Origin: RGIG3009 sp964390295
GTDB taxonomy: Bacteria > Bacillota > Clostridia > Oscillospirales > Acutalibacteraceae
Length of the DNA stretch: 15,993 bases
Assembly: GCA_964390295.1 (NCBI GenBank)
Contig: CAYMHR010000030.1
Span: 1 to 15,993, forward strand
Reading direction: 5' to 3'
Below the pieces are notes generated by a model, which saw only the letters and a program-made list of their open reading frames with translations, was not told where the DNA came from and ran no database searches. Shown here piece after piece: positions 12,474 through 15,993 of the stretch. The translations under genes were made by a program, and so were the position numbers. Within the stretch, counting starts at the first letter, position 1, and each line of letters opens with the position of its first letter.

Positions 12474-15230
12474 TTACTTTGCAGTCAAAGCCTGGTATAG
12501 CTTCATCAGCTCGGCTACACAGGAGCTTTCCGTCGTGGTTTTTACGTCAAAGCCGTACGCCTGCATCACGGCGCGGTCGTTGGCTTGATGTGCTTTGCGC
12601 AGTTCGGGCGGCATTGTCACCTCGTCGTAGAGATCAGCAAGCGAGCAATCGGGGTAGAGGGCACGTGCGTCCAGAATTTCCTGCGCCGTCTGCTCGATTT
12701 TGGCTTTTTGTTCAGCGGTAGGCGTCGGCCACGGGAAATTGTTGTAGACAATATCCTTGGCATAGCGGTAATCGCTTTTCATCCTTCCACAGACGGTTCT
12801 CATCCATGCATTGTGGACATTCGACGTGAGAACACCAAAATGGTATAACGTCGCATTTGGAACAAGAAACAGTGCATCACTGGCAATGACCGCTTTTGAA
12901 AGAAAGCCGATTGGGATATACCGCCTTTTCTCCGAGGAGGTTTTTGGAACGGCGATGTATTCGCTGTTTGGCTGAGCTATCTGGCAAAACAACGTTGGAG
13001 TATCTGCAAATTTTCGTGTGCCAGCCGCTACGCTGTTTGCACGGAATTCACGCACACTTTCTATTCTGTGCATAACCGTAGGGCACTGCTTTAATTCATG
13101 GGGGTTTGCACCCAACATCCAGAGACACCAACGCGATTTGTTGTTTATAAATTCGTATGCGCCGAGATAGGGGCGAACCCAGTTTTCTGCTAATGGTTCT
13201 CTTTTTAACAATTCCTCTTTTTCTTCGTCGGACAGTATAAATCCGCCGCCATCTCTTGGCATGCTACCAAAACGTATTTTAGGAATATCACAGATCGGAT
13301 TTGTCCGGCTCTCCACAAAGATATTCGGAGCCTCAGTAAGATAAGAGTTTATGTTTTCAACGTATCGCACCAAATTGTTATCATACAGTGATTTTTTTGC
13401 TCTGTTGTGCAATGAAAAACCAACGATGACGCAATGCACGTGAGCCTTGACCGTTGCTTCACTGTCCCAAATAAACGTACGATGGGCAAATTGAATACGA
13501 ACGCCCTTTTCAAACAGCGGTTTCCAAAGGGTAACTGCTTGCTGTCCTTGACAGATGGAATTGGTTGAAACAAATGCCACTTGAATCGTTGTGCCTTGGA
13601 TATATTCAGCTGCCTTATAATACCAAGCCGCTACGTAATCCAATTCACCAAGTCCCTTGATATCCCCGATCGCAAAAAGCATATCGGCTTTCTGCTCTTT
13701 TGTGGCCATCATACCTCCGACAAACGGCGGATTGCCCATGATATAGCTTAACCGATCCTTTGGCACGATGCTTTCCCATTCGGTACGCAGGGCGTTGCCT
13801 TCCACAACGTTGGCATAGGATTTCAACGGGAGAAACTCGAGGGACATGTTGATAATATCCTCGGTTTCCTTCAGCATTTGACTTTCGGCGATCCACAGCG
13901 CCGTTTTGGCAACGGTTACGGCAAAATCGTTGATCTCGATGCCGTAAAACTGACCGATGGAGACTTTGATCAAGCCGTCGTAGCCGATTTGAATTTGCCC
14001 TTGATAGATAATATCCAACGCTTCGTTTTCCAAACGGCGCAGGGAGATGTAGGTTTCGGTCAGAAAATTGCCGGAGCCGCAGGCCGGATCGAAAAAGGTG
14101 AGAGAGGCCAGCTTTTCACGAAATGCCTCCGCCTTGTCCCTACGGAGCTTCGGCACCTTCAGTGCTTGAATGGCGGCCAGCTCGTCCCGAAGATCATCCA
14201 AAAACAGCGGATCGATTACTTTGTGGATATTTTCGATCGAGGTGTAGTGCATACCGCCGCTGCGCCGTGTTTCGGGGTTCAGGGTGGACTCGAACACGGC
14301 ACCGAAGATGGTGGGGCTAATCTGTGACCAGTCGAAGTCCTCGCTGGCGTTGTGTAAAAGGAGATCGACGATTTCCTGCGTAAAGTTGGGAATCTCGATG
14401 CTTTCGTCGGCAAACAGTCCGCCGTTTACATAGGGAAATGCCGCCAAAGCGGCATCGATGTACGGGTCGCGATCCTCCTCTTTGGTATCGAGCACGTGAA
14501 AAAGATCGATCAGCGCACGACGCACGTCCTTGACCGGAAAGCTCTTGATATAATTGTAAAATTTCAAATGATCGCCGAAAATGCCGGCATCCTCGGCGTA
14601 CAGACAAAATACGAGACGGACGCACAGCATATTCAAACTGTGCAGTGTTTCCCGGTTTTCCGGGTGGACGTACTGCTTCAAAATGGCATCGTACAGCCTG
14701 CCGACAAGCTCACCCGCTTTGATGGAGATTTGCTCCTCGCGGTGCAACAACTCGCTCTTTTCTTCTGCGAGAAATTCCAGACGGTAATATTCCTTTCCCA
14801 AGTCCTTCAGCAAGATGCTTTCCGGTTCGCCCGTGGGCTTTTCCATGTCGTAGATAAGAAATTCTTCAAAATTGCAGGTGACGATCCAACGTGGGCGCTG
14901 GGAATAGGGGAGTGCGGCCGAATAGCGCTGTGCCTGTTGAAACGGATTCAGCAAGGAGCCGTCCGATTGGCGAATGGGGTTGCGAAGGTTGAGGCCTTTT
15001 TTCTTTTGTTCGATCAGCACGTGTGTGGACGGAATATGAGCGTCGATAAAACTGGTGTGATCCAGCTTGACGCGTTCCTCAAACAGAATAAACTTTTCCG
15101 GCTCCGTAACGCCCAAAACGTCACGTGCCAGCGACAGCCAAAAGGATTGGCTGTCGCTTTTTTCATCACCGCGATCTTTCCAGTATTCTGCAAATGCTTT
15201 GGCGGCACGCCGCTTCTCCGTATCTGTCAT
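12474..15230 (-). CDS. MmeI-like type IIL restriction-modification enzyme (nuclease + adenine methyltransferase + specificity domain)
   Basis: A single 918-residue chain, almost exactly the length of MmeI, that would recognise an asymmetric site, methylate adenine on one strand and cleave unmodified DNA about two turns away. The N-terminal PD-(D/E)xK nuclease shows Asp63, Glu74 and Lys76 (FIDAHIPSTHVLIEQKKKG), all intact. A helical linker follows. The methyltransferase has motif I FFDPACGSGNFLTE (381-387 is the core) and the m6A catalytic motif NPPF at 500-503. The region after about 600 is the target-recognition domain, ending with the family block SDYRYAKDIVYNNFPWP. ATG 15230 follows AGGTGAT. 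No separate methylase or specificity gene is needed. The recognition-domain half is more AT-rich than the rest. No frameshift seen. Confidence 0.92.
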   Translation of the reverse strand: MTDTEKRRAAKAFAEYWKDRGDEKSDSQSFWLSLARDVLGVTEPEKFILFEERVKLDHTSFIDAHIPSTHVLIEQKKKGLNLRNPIRQSDGSLLNPFQQAQRYSAALPYSQRPRWIVTCNFEEFLIYDMEKPTGEPESILLKDLGKEYYRLEFLAEEKSELLHREEQISIKAGELVGRLYDAILKQYVHPENRETLHSLNMLCVRLVFCLYAEDAGIFGDHLKFYNYIKSFPVKDVRRALIDLFHVLDTKEEDRDPYIDAALAAFPYVNGGLFADESIEIPNFTQEIVDLLLHNASEDFDWSQISPTIFGAVFESTLNPETRRSGGMHYTSIENIHKVIDPLFLDDLRDELAAIQALKVPKLRRDKAEAFREKLASLTFFDPACGSGNFLTETYISLRRLENEALDIIYQGQIQIGYDGLIKVSIGQFYGIEINDFAVTVAKTALWIAESQMLKETEDIINMSLEFLPLKSYANVVEGNALRTEWESIVPKDRLSYIMGNPPFVGGMMATKEQKADMLFAIGDIKGLGELDYVAAWYYKAAEYIQGTTIQVAFVSTNSICQGQQAVTLWKPLFEKGVRIQFAHRTFIWDSEATVKAHVHCVIVGFSLHNRAKKSLYDNNLVRYVENINSYLTEAPNIFVESRTNPICDIPKIRFGSMPRDGGGFILSDEEKEELLKREPLAENWVRPYLGAYEFINNKSRWCLWMLGANPHELKQCPTVMHRIESVREFRANSVAAGTRKFADTPTLFCQIAQPNSEYIAVPKTSSEKRRYIPIGFLSKAVIASDALFLVPNATLYHFGVLTSNVHNAWMRTVCGRMKSDYRYAKDIVYNNFPWPTPTAEQKAKIEQTAQEILDARALYPDCSLADLYDEVTMPPELRKAHQANDRAVMQAYGFDVKTTTESSCVAELMKLYQALTAK

Positions 15231-15268
15231 GGTATCACCTACTTCGTCAGATTGCTGTATCCAAAATC

Positions 15269-15297
15269 ATTATAACAAAATTATAACAACAAATCAA
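15269..15297 (-). promoter_or_regulatory. Sigma-A promoter of the MmeI-like gene
   Basis: On the minus strand TTGATT (15292-15297), 17 bp, then a perfect TATAAT (15269-15274), about 40 bp before the start codon. GTTATAAT occurs twice in tandem here, 11 bp apart, so two overlapping start points are possible. Confidence 0.65.
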
Positions 15298-15314
15298 TCA
15301 TCCGTGCTAAATTT

Positions 15315-15350
15315 CACAAGGCGGCTTCCGCGCCGGGAAGCCGCCTTGTG
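15315..15350 (-). terminator. Strong hairpin terminator after the deacylase gene
   Basis: A 15-bp perfect stem (15315-15329 with 15336-15350) with a 6-nt GC loop lies 16 bp beyond the deacylase stop. The downstream tract on the minus strand is AAATTT rather than a clean U-run, so termination may be imperfect. Confidence 0.7.
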
Positions 15351-15366
15351 ATAGTCAATGAAGCGA

Positions 15367-15846
15367 TCAATCGCTGATATCTTCAAACGAAAAGGAAATA
15401 ACCGCCGGTAGGTCTGCCGGAGACACCTCAACCTGAAACCCGATTTTGCCGCCGCTGAAAAACAGGGTGTCCCACTGTTGCGCCGAGCGGTCGATGACGG
15501 TGGGAAACGGCTTTTTCATGCCGATGGGGGAGCAACCGCCGTGAACGTATCCCGTAAGCGGCAGCAGTTCCTTGGCAGGAATCATTTCGATGCTTTTTTC
15601 GTGGACGGCTTTGGCCGCTTTTTTCAAATTGAGATTGCGGCAAACCGGTACCAAAAACACGTAATGACTGCGACTGGCACCGACGGTTACCAGCGTTTTG
15701 AACACCCTTGCCGGGTCTTGGCGCAGAACTTCGGCAACCTCGGTACCGCCAACGGCATCGGTATCGTAATAATAGTGGCCGGAGTAGGCGATGCCGTGCT
15801 GCTCCAGCAGACGCATGACGTTGGTTTTTTCCGTTTTCTTTTTCAC
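15367..15846 (-). CDS. ybaK: YbaK/EbsC-type Cys-tRNA(Pro) deacylase
   Basis: A 159-residue trans-editing protein that hydrolyses Cys mischarged on tRNA(Pro). The fold signatures are ARVFKTLVT, the catalytic-Lys segment in the YbaK family, KAAKAVHEKSIEMIPAKEL, GYVHGGCSPIGMKK, and SGGKIGFQVEVSPADL near the C-terminus. The start taken is GTG 15844-15846 with AGGTGAAGGA upstream; an internal ATG (residue 11) would remove part of the conserved N-terminal region. Length is normal. It lies downstream of the tRNA-Asn terminator, with no clear promoter in the short gap, so read-through from the tRNA operon may supply it. The substrate is inferred from the family. Confidence 0.9.
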   Translation of the reverse strand: MKKKTEKTNVMRLLEQHGIAYSGHYYYDTDAVGGTEVAEVLRQDPARVFKTLVTVGASRSHYVFLVPVCRNLNLKKAAKAVHEKSIEMIPAKELLPLTGYVHGGCSPIGMKKPFPTVIDRSAQQWDTLFFSGGKIGFQVEVSPADLPAVISFSFEDISD

Positions 15847-15885
15847 GATCCTTCACCTGCTCATCGTTCGATTTCGTGGAGAAAG

Positions 15886-15917
15886 TAAAAAGAAAAGCCG
15901 CTTGTTAGCGACTTTTC
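15886..15917 (-). terminator. Intrinsic terminator after tRNA-Asn
   Basis: On the minus strand GAAAAGTCGCT pairs with AGCGGCTTTTC (15907-15917 with 15892-15902, one T-G wobble, 4-nt loop) and is followed by a T-rich tract. It starts 6 bp after the tRNA 3' end. Confidence 0.85.
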
Positions 15918-15922
15918 TCGTT

Positions 15923-15993
15923 TGGCTCCCCCAGTTGGACTCGAACCAACGACACCGCGGTTAACAGCCGCGTGCTCTACCGACTGAGCTATG
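15923..15993 (-). tRNA. tRNA-Asn (anticodon GTT), 5' end cut by window edge
   Basis: Read on the minus strand: D-arm GCTC/GAGC, anticodon stem CGCGG/CCGCG with loop CTGTTAA giving anticodon GTT, T-arm GTTGG/CCAAC with TTCGAGT, acceptor 3' half TGGGGGA, discriminator G and an encoded CCA (15923-15925). Five or six nucleotides of the 5' acceptor strand lie outside the window. Confidence 0.92.

Noticed and set aside
14496..15275. 259-residue plus-strand open frame opposite the MmeI-like gene
   Set aside because: The minus-strand frame carries the nuclease triad and family motifs; the plus frame covers the mmeI-like promoter and has no recognisable domain.
15362..15375. Small inverted repeat AGCGAT-CA-ATCGCT at the deacylase stop codon
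   Set aside because: Too short and overlapped by coding sequence; the 15-bp hairpin next to it is the credible terminator.
1..15993. CRISPR array, insertion sequence or phage attachment site
   Set aside because: No regularly spaced direct repeats, transposase or integrase motifs were seen; tRNA ends show no adjacent duplicated 3' fragment.

Overview
The window looks like a chromosomal piece of a spore-forming Clostridia member, plausibly the Oscillospirales/Ruminococcaceae side. The evidence is an alpha/beta-type SASP gene at the left edge, a SCIFF precursor with its radical SAM maturase (a hallmark of Clostridia), strong AGGAGG-type ribosome binding sites, sigma-A style promoters, and moderately high GC in the genes (about 52-55% in the stretches I counted). 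No plasmid, phage or insertion-sequence gene, and no CRISPR array, was seen.

Layout. 1-199 (minus): truncated SASP gene. 200-440: no gene, with a possible sigma-G-like promoter for it. 441-863 (minus): an AT-rich, unrecognised helical-repeat-like ORF, possibly a remnant. 864-1154: a regulatory interval with a minus-strand promoter candidate, an AT-rich inverted repeat, a strong plus-strand promoter whose spacer is filled by a 20-bp palindromic operator, and a second 12-bp palindrome before the ribosome binding site. 1155-7997 (plus): a five-gene operon of AMP-forming acyl-CoA ligase, SSF sodium:solute symporter, iorA, iorB and phenylacetate-CoA-ligase-like paaK, closed by an intrinsic terminator at 8003-8038. 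Together these could import aryl (or other) carboxylates, activate them to CoA thioesters and interconvert aryl-CoA with aryl-pyruvate using ferredoxin. The flow could be degradative (aromatic amino acid to aryl-CoA) or assimilative (aryl acid to aromatic amino acid).

8105-9366 (plus): tRNA-Thr(CGT) from a near-consensus promoter, a terminator, then mnmA only 20 nt downstream. 9396-12397 (plus): its own promoter, the 50-residue SCIFF peptide scfA, a terminator/attenuator, the SCIFF maturase scfB, and a GTGA-coupled PLP-dependent Orn/Lys/Arg-decarboxylase-like gene, ending in a bidirectional terminator. 12474-15230 (minus): a 918-residue MmeI-like single-chain type IIL restriction-modification enzyme. 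15367-15846 (minus): a YbaK-type Cys-tRNA(Pro) deacylase. 15923-15993 (minus): tRNA-Asn(GTT), cut by the window edge.

The best leads are the SCIFF peptide with Gly at the position where I recall the characterised thioether-acceptor Thr, the operator-controlled carboxylate operon, and the MmeI-like gene whose specificity half is markedly more AT-rich than its nuclease/methyltransferase half.
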